64,000 nucleotides of DNA, taken from Microbacterium excoecariae (GTDB lineage: Bacteria > Actinomycetota > Actinomycetes > Actinomycetales > Microbacteriaceae). Positions 16,197 to 25,619 of the stretch are shown here, piece after piece. The translations under genes were made by a program, and so were the position numbers. Below the pieces are notes generated by a model that was not told where the DNA came from, ran no database searches, and worked only from the letters and a program-made list of their open reading frames with translations. Position 1 is the first letter of the stretch, and every line of letters begins with the position of its first letter. The DNA is taken from positions 558,001-622,000 of the forward strand of contig NZ_JAANCO010000001.1 in the NCBI RefSeq assembly GCF_011326725.1. Direction: 5' to 3'.

Positions 16197-19100
16197 ATGG
16201 CGACTGCGAGGCTGTCCGACGATCGAGCGCGAGCCTGGGGGGCTTTCGTCGCGCTTTTCGCCATCGTCATGGCGCTCGTGGTGGTGCCGGCCACCTCCGC
16301 GTCTGCGGCCGTGGGGCAGCTGGAGATCGACAAGCGCGTCAACGGCGGCGAGCTGGCCGAGCTCGTCCCGGGTGACGAGTTTTCCTACGTCATCGAGGTG
16401 CAGTGCTCCGACGCCGACTGCATCGGCGCGGAGGTGTCGGACACCCTGCCGAGCGAGCTGGCCGGGTTCGCTCTCATCGGCGCGTACGGGGATCTCGGCG
16501 GGAGCCCGATCCAGCTGCAGCAGGCAGGATGCACGCCGGTCGGCGACGGCACGTGGGAGGTCACCGAGAGCTGCACCCTGACGGCGGTCCTGGAGCAAGA
16601 CATCGACGGCGGCGTGGGCCTCGCCTCGGGCCAGTCGATCACCATGGTGCTGGACGTCCGTGTGCCCGACGATCTGCCTGCGACGTGGGAGCAGAACGGT
16701 CAGGACATCGTCAACACCGCGGTCGCCTCCTGGGACAACGGGCTCGGGCCCGGGGGGACGGAGGTGGCCGCCACGGTGGACGACCCGGCCACGGTCCTCA
16801 TCCAGGTCGCGACGTCCGTGGGTGTCGAAGCGGAGAAGTCCTGGCAGCCCGCGGTTCAGCAGTTTTCCCCTGGCACGCTCTCGCAGATCACGATCGGGGC
16901 GACGCACACGTCGAACGTCCCGGCGCAGCAGCTGACGATCCAGGACCCGACGTCCGCGGTCGACGGCGCGACCAGCCTGGGCGAGGACAACCCCTTCCGA
17001 CTGGTCGACTTTGACTCTCTGGGCGACTCGGCGATGCCCGCGGGAGCGACGGGCGTCGCGGTCGACTACTACCTGTTCGACGGATCCGTCTGGGCGTGGA
17101 ACGAGGGTGCGTTCGCCGACGCCGTCGTCGCCCCCTCCGATCCGAGCGCCGTCGGCGGCATCCGCTTGCGCTACGAGGGCGCGATCGAACCGACCGCAGA
17201 GGTCGCACAGACCTTCGAGGTCGCTCAGCGCGAGAACGATCGCGTGTCCGGTGCCTCCCTGCAGACCGGGGCCGCGCTCACCAACGTGATCGATGCGACC
17301 GTCGCGGTCGGCGACGAGACGGCGACGAGCGGCGCCGAGGCGCCGTATCAGGTGGGCGGCCTGACCCTGGAGGTCGGAGCGGACAAGACCATCAGCCCCG
17401 CCGAGCTCCCGGCGGGCGCCGAGGCGACGGCTACGCTGACCGCGACGAACTCGTCGAACGGCCCGCTCTCCGAGCTGACGATCGAAGAGGCCGGGTTCTT
17501 CGACGGAGACATGCTCTTTGGCGGCTTTCCGGACGGCATCGCGTGGCCCGCGGGCGCCGCGGGCGCGACGATCGCGTGGGAAATGGACGGTGCCCTCCGT
17601 GCTCCGGTCGCGTTCGACGACGGGGACAGCCCCGAGCCCGCGACCGGGACCGTCACGGGCTTCGTCGTCGCCTTCTCCGGCGCGATCGAGGCCGACGCGA
17701 GTGCGGCGGTCGACGTCAGCGTGCTGCCCCAGGTCGAGCTCCTCGGCGGGGGAACGGAGCCCGTCACCCGGGTAAACACCATCACGACATCGGGGACGAA
17801 CTCGCTCGGGACGGATTCCGCGACGGCCGACGACGACGTGACCGTGTACTTCCCCGAGATCGACGTCGCGCTCGACAAGACGATCTCCCCGGGCGGGGCG
17901 GTACTCCCGGGCGGCTCCGTCGTCTCGAGCCTGCACGCGACCACCCAGACGGGCGTCGCGCAGGTGCAGCCGAGCGAGGTCACGGTCGAGGACGCGTGGC
18001 GCGAGGATGTCCCGAACGATCTGTGGAACGGCTTCGATGTCGTCGCAATTGCCCCGACGCAGGTGCTCGCGGGCGTCGAGCTACGCGTGTCGTACCGCGA
18101 TGCGGGCGGCGCGTGGAACGCGCTGACGACGGTCCCCGCCAGCGCCGACCCGCAGTGGTTCACGATGAGCCGCCAGGAGTTCGCGGAGGCGCTGGGCGCC
18201 ACCGCGCCGTCGGACGTCACCGGGCTGCGCTTCGAGTTCGTCGACGACGCGGGTTTCGCGGCGGGAAGCGTTCTTGAGCCCAACATCGTGTTCGAGGCTC
18301 GCGGGGGTCTGCGAGACGGATCCGGCGCGACGTCGGTCGCGGGGGACCCCGCCACGGTTTACGAGAATGTCGCGTTCACGCACGCGCACGGCGAGGTCGA
18401 GGGCATCGCTGACGGCGTCGATAGCGAGGTGGTCACGGACAACGCGACCGCGCAGATCATCAGTTATGACGGCGAGGATGGCTTCGGGGTGCGCACCGCG
18501 AAGGCATGGGTAGACGCGGACGATCGGGTCTCCGACGTCGACGCGCTCGTGGCGCAGTCGGGTGACCGGGCCGTGACCCGCAATAGCTGGCTCGTCGCGC
18601 GGCCCGGTGCCGAGGAGGTGCGCCTGACGGATCCCGCTGCCGCGACGATGCCCGATGCGCCCGAGGAGACGGTTTTCCAGGCATTCGACCTCGTGAGTAT
18701 CGAGCCCATCACGCACGCGGTGGATCCGCTCATGCAGTGGGACGACGTCGCAACCGTCGAGCTCTACATCGACGGCGCGTGGCAGCTCATCGCGGCGCCG
18801 TCCGGCGGGTGGAACAGCGCCGACGGCTTCATCGGGTACACGTTGACGGATGCCGAGCGTGCCGCGACAACGGGTGTGCGCCTCACCGTCGTGCCGGACG
18901 ACGGGGCGCGTGCCGCGAGCACGGACCCGACCCGCCCCGACCCCGGCACGGGAGTCGCCTCGTCGTCGGTTGACGAACTGCGCGACACGTTCCTGACCTG
19001 GGTGCTGCGCAACACGGTGCGTGTCCCTGGCCTGGAGGGGGCGGTCAACGACCCCTGGGTAACCGCCGACCACGGCTATAACGACGCGGACCCCGCGACC

Positions 19101-22100
19101 GTGTGGAACTCGCTGCGTGGTGACACCGGAGTCGGGACCGCGGGCTGGGTCTCCCGTGACAGCGTCGCCATCGTCGACACACCCCCGGGCGTCCGCGTCG
19201 AGAAAACGGCGACGCCGGCGACGGTCGTCATTCCCGAATCGGCAGACGTCGCGCCGGAGAACTATCCGACGGTGACCTACCAGGTCCGCTCGGAGAACGC
19301 CTCGCTCGCGCGCGCGTCCTTCCTGCGGGTGACGGATCCCATCCCCTGCGCCGAGGGCGAGTCGGATCTGTGCGCGTCGGGCCCTTCGGAGGAGGACGCG
19401 GATCCGTTCGCGGGCGCATCGTATGACCCGGCCACGAACCCGTACGAGCGGTTGACCATCACGGGTCTGAGCTTCGACATCGTCGATGCCGAGATCGACG
19501 CCGACGCGTCGATCGTGACGCTGTGGGAGCGCGAGGAGGGCGGAGCGCTCTCCACGTGGACCGCGAGCCTCACCGCCGCGGAGTCGCTCGAGGCGGGCGC
19601 GCTGGAGAACGTCGTCGGCGTCAGCGTGCTTTATCGCGGCGCGTCGCCGGAGGCGGATGGTGGGTCGATCGCGAACGGCAGTCCGCAGGTGATGCGGATG
19701 GCGACCCAGGTCCGACAGTACGAGCGCAGCGCCGCGGACGTCCTCGTGGCTCCGACGACGGTCGCGAACGACACGATCGCGCAGTCCTACGACCCCGTGT
19801 CGGCACCCGATGACGTCGTGTTCGACACCGCGGACGCGGACGTCACGCTCGTGGGAGGGGCGCTCGACGTGGCGCTGGCGAAGGTGATCGAGCCGGCCTC
19901 GCAGCTCGAGGTCGATCTCGGCCAGCCCGTGCGCGTGTCGCTGACGGCCGACAGCGCCGACGCGACCGTCGCCACGCAGCGCGTCACCGTGACGGACGAC
20001 GACGCGGACTTCTGGGACGCCGTCCGCCTCGCGGACGACCCGGCGATCATCGCCACCCGTCCGCAGGGCGCGGAGGAAGTGCGTCTCGACGCCCTCGTCG
20101 ACGGATCCTGGGCCACCGGAACGTGGGGCGACGAGGCGACGCTCCCGGACGTTGACCGGGCGAGCATCGTCGGGCTTCGGGCCGTGTTCCGAGACGCCAA
20201 TGGAGAGGTCTTCTCCCGGACGTCGCCGCCGGAGGCGTGGGAGGCGTCGCTCGCCTTCGACGTGGTCGTGCTCGCGACCTCGCGCTCGGGCCTGGACGTC
20301 GAGGTGCCGTCGACGCTGGAGAACACCGCGCGCGTCACGAGCGAGCGCACGGACGGGCTGTACGCCTCGGTCGACGGCGACGCCACGGACACCCTCGACC
20401 TCGACACCGGCACGTTCCGCCTCGACGTCGCCAAGACGCAGCCCGGGACGACACACAACGTCGACGTGGGTGAGTCGCTCCCGTGGACGCTCGAGTTCAC
20501 GAACGCCGGCACGGGACTGCTCACGCTCGACGAGCTCGTCGACACGCTCCCCGAGTATCTCGCGTGGGACGACGTGCCCCCGACGTACGCGACGACGGAC
20601 GGCGGAACCCTGTCCACCGACGTCGACCTGAGCGTGGACGACACTGGGCGCGAGCTGACCTTCACGTGGCCAGACGGCGGCGCGCGCATGCAGCCGGGGG
20701 AGTCCTTCACGATCACGATCGGCCTCGTGCTCCAGCGTGGTCTCGAGGCCAACACCCGCACGACCAACGCCTTCGTCGTCGATACGGCCGAGGTCCTGGA
20801 CGCCTGTACCAACACGACGAACAGTGAGGGAACGATTGACGGCCTCGCCGACGATCAGTGCGGCACGACGAACTGGGCCTATCCGCCGACGGGTGGTGCG
20901 GTCGCCTCCTCGAAGTTCGTCTCGGGCGACGTGACGGGGGACCTCGTCGACGGCGAGACGAACACGGCGGACCCGGAGGGGACCTGCACGGTCGATGCGG
21001 AGGGCTTCACGCGCTACCCCTGCGCGGCCTACACCGCGGTGGGCGCCACCGACGAGTGGAAGGTCAACGCCCTCAACTCGGGAGGCCTGGGCTACGAGAG
21101 CCTGACGATCGTGGATCCGCTCCCGCGCGCTGGCGACCGCATGCTGGGGACGGGCGTAACGCGCGAGTCGACGTTCCAGCCGGTGCTCGTCGGCGGATCT
21201 GTCGCCCCGTCCGCTCCCGAGGGGACGACCTCCACGATCGAGGTGAGCACGGACGACGCGGTGTGCGTCGGCACAGGCGACACCTCGGCGTGGGCGGACG
21301 ACCGCGCGTGCGACGCGTGGGCGTGGACCCCGATCGCGGACTTTGGCGGGGCGTGGGCGGACGTCACCGCGTTGCGCGTGACGTTCGATTTCGCCGGGAC
21401 CGCCGACGGGCTCCTGCTGTCGGGCGACGAGGTCGACGTGCGCTACCGCACGACGAACGAGCCCGCCTCGGCGGAGCGGCCCGGCCTCGCGCCGATCGCC
21501 GTGCCGACCGAGGGCGGAATCGCCTGGAACCAGATCGGTGTGACCGCCTTCCTCGAAGACGGGAACCAGCGCGCGAACGCACCGGTCCGCGCGGGTGTCA
21601 CGCTTCTCTCCGGCGATCTCGCCATGGAGAAGGTCGTCAGCGGGCACGACTCGTTCGCGCCCGACGAGTTCGCCTTCACCGCGCGGTGTACGGTCGGCGG
21701 CGCGCAGCTCGCGCTCCCCGACGACGGGACGAACGTCCTGAACGCGGAGAACGGGTTCCGCGCGGAGATTCTCGGGTTGCCCCTCGGCGCCGAGTGCGTC
21801 GTGTCCGAGGAGGGAGAGGTCGGCGCGTATGGCGAGGCCGAGCGCGTCGGGGACGACGCGACGGTCACGATCTCGGAGCCGAGCGCGTCCGAGATCCCGG
21901 CCGCGCAGACGGTGGTCGTGGAGAACGTCTACGCCGCGGTGTCGGTCGGCGACTACGTCTGGATCGATGCCGACGGCGATGGCATGCAGGGCGAAGGTGA
22001 AGCCCCGCTCGGCGGCGTGGCGGTCGAGTTGCGGGACGCGGAGGGCGCGCCCGTCGCGGCCACCGAGACCGACGAAAACGGCTTCTACGCCTTCACCGGC

Positions 22101-22493
22101 CTGCCGATTCTGACCGATTTCGTGATCATCTTCCCGAGCGAGGTTGTCGTGGACGGCCTGGCGCTTCCGCTGACCGTTCCGGCCGCGGGGGACGGCTCCC
22201 GCGACTCGAATCCCGGAGCGGACGGCGCATACGCCTTCACTTCGCCCGCGACGGGAGAGAACCGGGCGGAGCCGGGCCTGGCCGACGACCCGACGATCGA
22301 CGCGGGATATCTCGTCCCCGACGAGCCTGTCGTGCCCCCCGAGCCGGAGGGCGGTGCGGACGACGCGGCCGGCGACGGGACGGGTGAGCTCGAGCCGACG
22401 GGCGGATCCGCTCTCCCGCTGATCGGCGGCCTCGGCATCGCGTTCCTGATCGGGGCGGGGATCGTTCTCGCCGTGCGGCGGCGCCGGGCGTAG
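16197..22493 (+). CDS. Giant DUF11/SdrD-like surface protein with variant sorting signal
   Basis: 2098 residues from ATG 16197, with GAGGGG upstream. A signal peptide ends near ATSASAA. About eight Ig-like modules related to DUF11/isopeptide-type repeats follow, recognisable by starts such as LEVGADKTISPAELP, DVALDKTISPGG and RLDVAKTQPGTT. A DUF5979-like module comes next (about 1805-1910), then an SdrD_B/Cna-B-like module (about 1914-2045; SVGDYVWIDADGDG, DENGFYAF). The C-terminus has L2065-E-P-T-G-G, a hydrophobic helix and RRRRA. The protein is a wall-anchored stalk or adhesin; LEPTG departs from LPxTG. The nearest sortase is the GH8 fusion 3.5 kb upstream. No catalytic domain is seen. Confidence 0.85.
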   Translation: MATARLSDDRARAWGAFVALFAIVMALVVVPATSASAAVGQLEIDKRVNGGELAELVPGDEFSYVIEVQCSDADCIGAEVSDTLPSELAGFALIGAYGDLGGSPIQLQQAGCTPVGDGTWEVTESCTLTAVLEQDIDGGVGLASGQSITMVLDVRVPDDLPATWEQNGQDIVNTAVASWDNGLGPGGTEVAATVDDPATVLIQVATSVGVEAEKSWQPAVQQFSPGTLSQITIGATHTSNVPAQQLTIQDPTSAVDGATSLGEDNPFRLVDFDSLGDSAMPAGATGVAVDYYLFDGSVWAWNEGAFADAVVAPSDPSAVGGIRLRYEGAIEPTAEVAQTFEVAQRENDRVSGASLQTGAALTNVIDATVAVGDETATSGAEAPYQVGGLTLEVGADKTISPAELPAGAEATATLTATNSSNGPLSELTIEEAGFFDGDMLFGGFPDGIAWPAGAAGATIAWEMDGALRAPVAFDDGDSPEPATGTVTGFVVAFSGAIEADASAAVDVSVLPQVELLGGGTEPVTRVNTITTSGTNSLGTDSATADDDVTVYFPEIDVALDKTISPGGAVLPGGSVVSSLHATTQTGVAQVQPSEVTVEDAWREDVPNDLWNGFDVVAIAPTQVLAGVELRVSYRDAGGAWNALTTVPASADPQWFTMSRQEFAEALGATAPSDVTGLRFEFVDDAGFAAGSVLEPNIVFEARGGLRDGSGATSVAGDPATVYENVAFTHAHGEVEGIADGVDSEVVTDNATAQIISYDGEDGFGVRTAKAWVDADDRVSDVDALVAQSGDRAVTRNSWLVARPGAEEVRLTDPAAATMPDAPEETVFQAFDLVSIEPITHAVDPLMQWDDVATVELYIDGAWQLIAAPSGGWNSADGFIGYTLTDAERAATTGVRLTVVPDDGARAASTDPTRPDPGTGVASSSVDELRDTFLTWVLRNTVRVPGLEGAVNDPWVTADHGYNDADPATVWNSLRGDTGVGTAGWVSRDSVAIVDTPPGVRVEKTATPATVVIPESADVAPENYPTVTYQVRSENASLARASFLRVTDPIPCAEGESDLCASGPSEEDADPFAGASYDPATNPYERLTITGLSFDIVDAEIDADASIVTLWEREEGGALSTWTASLTAAESLEAGALENVVGVSVLYRGASPEADGGSIANGSPQVMRMATQVRQYERSAADVLVAPTTVANDTIAQSYDPVSAPDDVVFDTADADVTLVGGALDVALAKVIEPASQLEVDLGQPVRVSLTADSADATVATQRVTVTDDDADFWDAVRLADDPAIIATRPQGAEEVRLDALVDGSWATGTWGDEATLPDVDRASIVGLRAVFRDANGEVFSRTSPPEAWEASLAFDVVVLATSRSGLDVEVPSTLENTARVTSERTDGLYASVDGDATDTLDLDTGTFRLDVAKTQPGTTHNVDVGESLPWTLEFTNAGTGLLTLDELVDTLPEYLAWDDVPPTYATTDGGTLSTDVDLSVDDTGRELTFTWPDGGARMQPGESFTITIGLVLQRGLEANTRTTNAFVVDTAEVLDACTNTTNSEGTIDGLADDQCGTTNWAYPPTGGAVASSKFVSGDVTGDLVDGETNTADPEGTCTVDAEGFTRYPCAAYTAVGATDEWKVNALNSGGLGYESLTIVDPLPRAGDRMLGTGVTRESTFQPVLVGGSVAPSAPEGTTSTIEVSTDDAVCVGTGDTSAWADDRACDAWAWTPIADFGGAWADVTALRVTFDFAGTADGLLLSGDEVDVRYRTTNEPASAERPGLAPIAVPTEGGIAWNQIGVTAFLEDGNQRANAPVRAGVTLLSGDLAMEKVVSGHDSFAPDEFAFTARCTVGGAQLALPDDGTNVLNAENGFRAEILGLPLGAECVVSEEGEVGAYGEAERVGDDATVTISEPSASEIPAAQTVVVENVYAAVSVGDYVWIDADGDGMQGEGEAPLGGVAVELRDAEGAPVAATETDENGFYAFTGLPILTDFVIIFPSEVVVDGLALPLTVPAAGDGSRDSNPGADGAYAFTSPATGENRAEPGLADDPTIDAGYLVPDEPVVPPEPEGGADDAAGDGTGELEPTGGSALPLIGGLGIAFLIGAGIVLAVRRRRA

Positions 22494-22511
22494 CGCCCGC
22501 GCGACGCCGTG

Positions 22512-22549
22512 CGCCGCACCGTGCCCCTTGCGCGGGGCACGGTGCGGCG
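22512..22549. terminator. Strong hairpin after the giant surface-protein gene
   Basis: Perfect 16-bp stem (arm CGCCGCACCGTGCCCC and its complement) with a six-base loop, starting 19 bp after the stop at 22493. There is no T-run, as is common for actinobacterial terminators. It probably ends transcription of the surface-protein gene. Confidence 0.7.
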
Positions 22550-22568
22550 GGCGGATGTGCCACCGAAG

Positions 22569-22600
22569 AGATGCCCCGTCGACACATCGACGGGGCATCT
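22569..22600. terminator. Second hairpin, probable bidirectional terminator
   Basis: Stem of 14 bp (arm AGATGCCCCGTCGA and its complement) with the tetraloop CACA. It lies between the convergent ends of the surface-protein gene and the permease gene (stop at 22655) and is flanked by short T/A stretches on both strands, so it can serve both transcripts. Confidence 0.7.
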
Positions 22601-22654
22601 TGGGGCACGGATCAGAACGAATCAACCGGACGCGTGCCCCGCGTCCTTGTGGGC

Positions 22655-23767
22655 TCAGACGATTGCGGCGTCGCTTGCGCCGTCGCCGTCCGCGTTTGCC
22701 CTGTGAGCCGCGGCGCGTCGCTGCTCACGCAGATGGCCGACGAGGGCGAGGAGGATGCCTCCGAGGGTCCAGCCGGCGAGCACCAACCACGAGAACGTCA
22801 TGTCCGCGCTCGGGAAGTAGGACAGTTCACGGAGCAGGGTGGCGGCGGCTCCGGGCGGGAACCACTGCCCGACTGCGCCCCAGGCACCGGGGAGGAACTG
22901 CGCGGGCAGCGCGGCGCCGGAGATCGGGTTGGCGAACAGCATCATCACGACGGGTCCGACCGCGATGCCGGCGCGACCGAGCAGGGCGACGGATCCGATG
23001 ATGGGGGCGGCAATCGCGCCGATGGCGAGGGTGAAGGCCGCCCAGTTGATGAGGAAATCCCCCTGGATGGCGCCGATCCAGCCCTGCAGGATGCTGGTGA
23101 GGACGAGGCCTCCGACGGCGGAGTAGACCGCGACGCCGATGACGCGACGAAGCGCCCCAACGATGGCGGTGGAGATGACGATCCCGCCGATCATTCCGCC
23201 GAACAGGATGGGGAAGAACGCGGACGTCAGCAAGGTCCCGTTCGGGTCGTCTTCCGAGAGCGCGACGACATCGGTGACGGTGAGCGTGATCTCGGGCACC
23301 GGGAGCGAGGAGGCGTCCATCCCCTGCTCGGCGGCGACGTCGGCGACCTGCGCGGCGGCCTGGGCATCGAGGGCGTCCTGTAGCGGGTCGGCGAGGGAGG
23401 TGATGACCTGGTTGACCGTGCCGTTGGCCGAGGCGGTGAGCAGCTCGGGCTCGTCGCCAAGGACGATTGCTCCGACGTACTCACGCTGTTCGATCCCGTC
23501 GACGGCGGCACCACGGTCGTCGACCGTCGTGATGTCGAACGTCTCGCCGGCCTGCTCTTCGAGGAGCGGCTCAACGGCCGCCACCGCAGATTCCGGGCCG
23601 GTCAGGGCGAGAGTGACACCCTTGGGCTCTGCGGTCAGCGCGGGCCAGGTAAACGCGAGCAACACCACGGCAATCAGCGCGGTCAAGAGGGTCGACAGGG
23701 TGATGGTGCGCCCGATGGACGTCTTTCGCGGCATCGACGGGGTCGCCGAATCGATCGTTTGGGACAT
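22655..23767 (-). CDS. ABC-2/YhgE-like membrane export protein
   Basis: 370 residues from ATG 23767. One N-terminal helix (about 18-45) is followed by an extracytoplasmic domain rich in Ala/Asp/Leu (about 46-170), then a block of five to six helices from FFPILFGGMIGG onward and a basic-ended tail. This topology matches the short DUF3533/YhgE-Pip-like or ABC-2 permease family. No partner ATPase is encoded nearby. It lies 53 bp downstream of the NmrA-like gene on the same strand and probably shares its TetR-controlled promoter. Substrate unknown; export of a lipid or toxic compound is a reasonable guess. Confidence 0.7.
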   Translation of the reverse strand: MSQTIDSATPSMPRKTSIGRTITLSTLLTALIAVVLLAFTWPALTAEPKGVTLALTGPESAVAAVEPLLEEQAGETFDITTVDDRGAAVDGIEQREYVGAIVLGDEPELLTASANGTVNQVITSLADPLQDALDAQAAAQVADVAAEQGMDASSLPVPEITLTVTDVVALSEDDPNGTLLTSAFFPILFGGMIGGIVISTAIVGALRRVIGVAVYSAVGGLVLTSILQGWIGAIQGDFLINWAAFTLAIGAIAAPIIGSVALLGRAGIAVGPVVMMLFANPISGAALPAQFLPGAWGAVGQWFPPGAAATLLRELSYFPSADMTFSWLVLAGWTLGGILLALVGHLREQRRAAAHRANADGDGASDAAIV

Positions 23768-23820
23768 GAGGTTTCCTTCGTGGGGGATCTCGTCAGTGAG
23801 GGTGAGGCCGCCTGAAGACG

Positions 23821-24468
23821 TCAGGCGGTCTGGCGTGCGGAGGTGATGAGCATCTCCTTGCCGTACGTGCTGGCGTCGTCGATCGAGGCGAGGATGGCCG
23901 CGGCGACGTCGGCGCGCTGCGTGCGGGGTGCGCCGGGCATCCGGTATCCGGTGGCCGCATCGACGATCGTCGGGTGCGGTGTCTGCGGCCCGTCGCCGAG
24001 GGGGCCCGGATGGAACGTGGTCCATATAAGCCCGGAGTCGGTCAGCTGGCTCTCTCCGGCGACATGATCGCGAAAGTTCCCCGCCAGGAAGGTGCGGCAA
24101 CCGAACCGGTACGGGTAGCGCGTGTTGTCGAACGTGTTTCCCACGCCGAGGGCGGAAAGCACCACGACTCGGCGCAGGCCAGTCGCTCGCGCCGCCTGGA
24201 TGACGGCTGGCACCGCGACCTGCATGATCGGGGCATTCGCCTGCGTCACCTTCGGACCCAGCGCGACGACGGCCGCGTCGCACCCGGAAAGTGCCCGCTC
24301 AAGGGCGGCACTGTCGTCGAGCTGGCCGCCGACGACGGTCAGGCCTGTCGCCGGCTGCATGGCCTCGGGGCGACGCACGTAGGCGACGAGGTCGTGCCCT
24401 GCGGCGAGGGCCTGGCGAACCACTTCGCCCCCGGTACGGCCGGTGGCGCCAAGAACGGCAATACGCAT
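23821..24468 (-). CDS. NAD(P)-binding, NmrA-like oxidoreductase or isomerase
   Basis: 215 residues from ATG 24468, preceded by AAGGAG. A Rossmann nucleotide-binding motif opens the protein (VLGATGRTGGEVVRQAL, GxxGxxG), followed by VAYVRRPEAM and the GCDAAVVALG strand, typical of atypical short-chain dehydrogenases of the NmrA/SDR_a5 type (NAD(P)H-binding PF13460). The catalytic Tyr-x3-Lys of classical SDRs is not obvious. It is expressed towards the permease gene. Two tandem palindromes just upstream suggest control by the TetR encoded at 24594-25172. Confidence 0.82.
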   Translation of the reverse strand: MRIAVLGATGRTGGEVVRQALAAGHDLVAYVRRPEAMQPATGLTVVGGQLDDSAALERALSGCDAAVVALGPKVTQANAPIMQVAVPAVIQAARATGLRRVVVLSALGVGNTFDNTRYPYRFGCRTFLAGNFRDHVAGESQLTDSGLIWTTFHPGPLGDGPQTPHPTIVDAATGYRMPGAPRTQRADVAAAILASIDDASTYGKEMLITSARQTA

Positions 24469-24520
24469 GACTGCTCCTTCACGAGGACTTCTCACCGGCC
24501 ACCGCGGGGGCGCCGGACTA

Positions 24521-24544
24521 TTAAGCGGACGTGCGTCCGCTTAA
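24521..24544. promoter_or_regulatory. Perfect palindromic operator, box 1
   Basis: Perfect 11+11 palindrome with a 2-bp centre (left arm TTAAGCGGACG). It lies 53 bp upstream of the NmrA-like gene start and shares its AAGCGGAC-n4-GTCCGCTT core with box 2, whose centre is 28 bp away. It is a likely binding site of the TetR regulator encoded just upstream. Confidence 0.7.
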
Positions 24545-24551
24545 GGAGCGT

Positions 24552-24569
24552 AGCGGACAATTGTCCACT
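24552..24569. promoter_or_regulatory. Related palindromic operator, box 2
   Basis: AGCGGAC, AATT, GTCCACT: the same core as box 1 with one half-site change. It lies between the tetR stop (24594) and box 1. Tandem boxes spaced 28 bp (under three helical turns) suggest two TetR dimers on one promoter. Confidence 0.6.
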
Positions 24570-24593
24570 TGTGAAGCCGGAGCGTTTGCGAGG

Positions 24594-25172
24594 TTAGTTC
24601 CGAGGGGAGGAGGTCCGGAGCGCATCCATGACGAGATCGAGAAGGCGGGCCGTCCGCGCTTCCCAGTCAGCGCCCGCCGGGATCTGCCAGATCCCGGCGA
24701 TCAGAGCGACGAAGTCCTCGCTGGTGACGTCGCGACGGATCGCGCCCGCGTCCTGACCTGCGGAGAGCAGCGTGTCCACGGCCTCCACCACGTGCGCGTA
24801 CCCGGGACGCGCCGTCTTCGCCCTCGCCCGAACGCCCGGTTGCATCGTGGGGGCGAGATCCGCCTTGGCAAGCGCGAAGCGGGAGAGCGCGCTCATCCAT
24901 GCGCGTAGCGCGGAGGCCGGATCTGTCTCGGCGAGGAGGCGGGGAGCACTATCAACGAGCTCCTGCACCTCTCGTCGATAGACCTCCCACAGCAGCGCTT
25001 CTCGGTCGGGGAAGTTCCGATACAGCGTGCCCTGACCGACCTGTGCGCGTTTGCCGATGGCGCTCAGCGATGCGTCGGGATCGCGCGCGAGCTCCACGAC
25101 GGCGGCCTCGAGAATGCGGTCGCGGTTGCGGATCGCGTCGGCGCGCTGGCGGGGGGCTTCGGTGTGGGGCAC
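24594..25172 (-). CDS. TetR-family regulator
   Basis: 192 residues from GTG 25172, chosen because AGGAAGG lies six bases before it; longer open readings upstream lack such a site. The helix-turn-helix (about residues 15-60) carries ILEAAVVELARDPDASL and VGQGTLYRNFPDREALL. The C-terminal half resembles TetR_C_28-like ligand domains (WMSALSRFALAKADL). It precedes the NmrA-like and permease genes on the same strand, with the paired operators between them, so it probably represses that unit in response to an unknown compound. Confidence 0.85.
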   Translation of the reverse strand: MPHTEAPRQRADAIRNRDRILEAAVVELARDPDASLSAIGKRAQVGQGTLYRNFPDREALLWEVYRREVQELVDSAPRLLAETDPASALRAWMSALSRFALAKADLAPTMQPGVRARAKTARPGYAHVVEAVDTLLSAGQDAGAIRRDVTSEDFVALIAGIWQIPAGADWEARTARLLDLVMDALRTSSPRN

Positions 25173-25211
25173 GATGCGCCTTCCTCGACGAAATGGACGG
25201 TTGTCCCATGA

Positions 25212-25570
25212 GGATACGACGAAGGCGATGGGGAGACGGCCGACGCGCTCGCCGAGCTCGAAGCCACCCTCGACGACGCCGTCATCGCGTGGTCGGGCGA
25301 GACGACCTGCGACCTGAGTACGGGAGACGGCATCAACTTTTCGATCTCCGGCCCGAACGCGTACGTCGCGTTCCGGGCGCAGCAAGGTTCGGCGGGAGCC
25401 GACGTCGAGGGCGTGACCGCCGCCGGATGGGGCCACGTGCACACGATCTGCCGCGAGACGCGCCGGGTAGCTCGTCGTTGTTGTCCGCCAGCTGCAGAGC
25501 GACTTCCGTTGCACGGACATTGCCGATGACGGTGAGTTGCCTGGCACCGACATTCTTGGCGGTTTCTATC
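25212..25570 (+). pseudogene. Remnant of a secreted-protein gene, truncated and frameshifted
   Basis: Between the tetR start and hipB, bases 25212-25465 read in one frame as a well-biased coding stretch (strong third-position GC) containing ALAELEATLDDAVIAWSG, TTCDLSTGDGINFSISGP and GWGHVHTICRET, but no start is present; a TGA lies just before it. Around 25465-25475 the sense shifts to another frame, which continues as VVVRQLQSDFRCTDIADDG before losing coding character. The paired Cys and periodic hydrophobics suggest a small exported protein or lipoprotein. I do not recognise the family. It is best explained as a gene eroded at both ends, perhaps when the hipBA block was inserted. Confidence 0.4.
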
Positions 25571-25583
25571 CGCAGATTTCTAC

Positions 25584-25611
25584 TGATAAGTCGGTAATAG
25601 ACCTGTTATCA
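25584..25611. promoter_or_regulatory. Inverted repeat in the AT-rich hipBA promoter
   Basis: Half-sites TGATAA and TTATCA separated by 16 bp, ending nine bases before the hipB start. The region is markedly AT-richer than its surroundings. HipB-type antitoxins repress their own promoter through paired TATCC-like half-sites, so this is a plausible operator. Confidence 0.5.
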
Positions 25612-25619
25612 TCACTTTT

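Noticed and set aside
16197..22493. Tandem DNA repeats or CRISPR-like array in the surface-protein gene
   Set aside because: Protein modules are similar only in pattern; no DNA repeat of useful identity and no regular spacers.
18081..22625. Open reading of about 1500 codons antisense to the giant surface protein
   Set aside because: Its composition is almost entirely Arg/Val/Gly/Asp without domains, while the sense frame has a signal peptide, modules and a sorting signal.
22655..23767. Frameshifted fusion of permease and NmrA-like gene
   Set aside because: They are separate genes with their own start, stop and spacing; the long open reading joining them is in a shadow frame.
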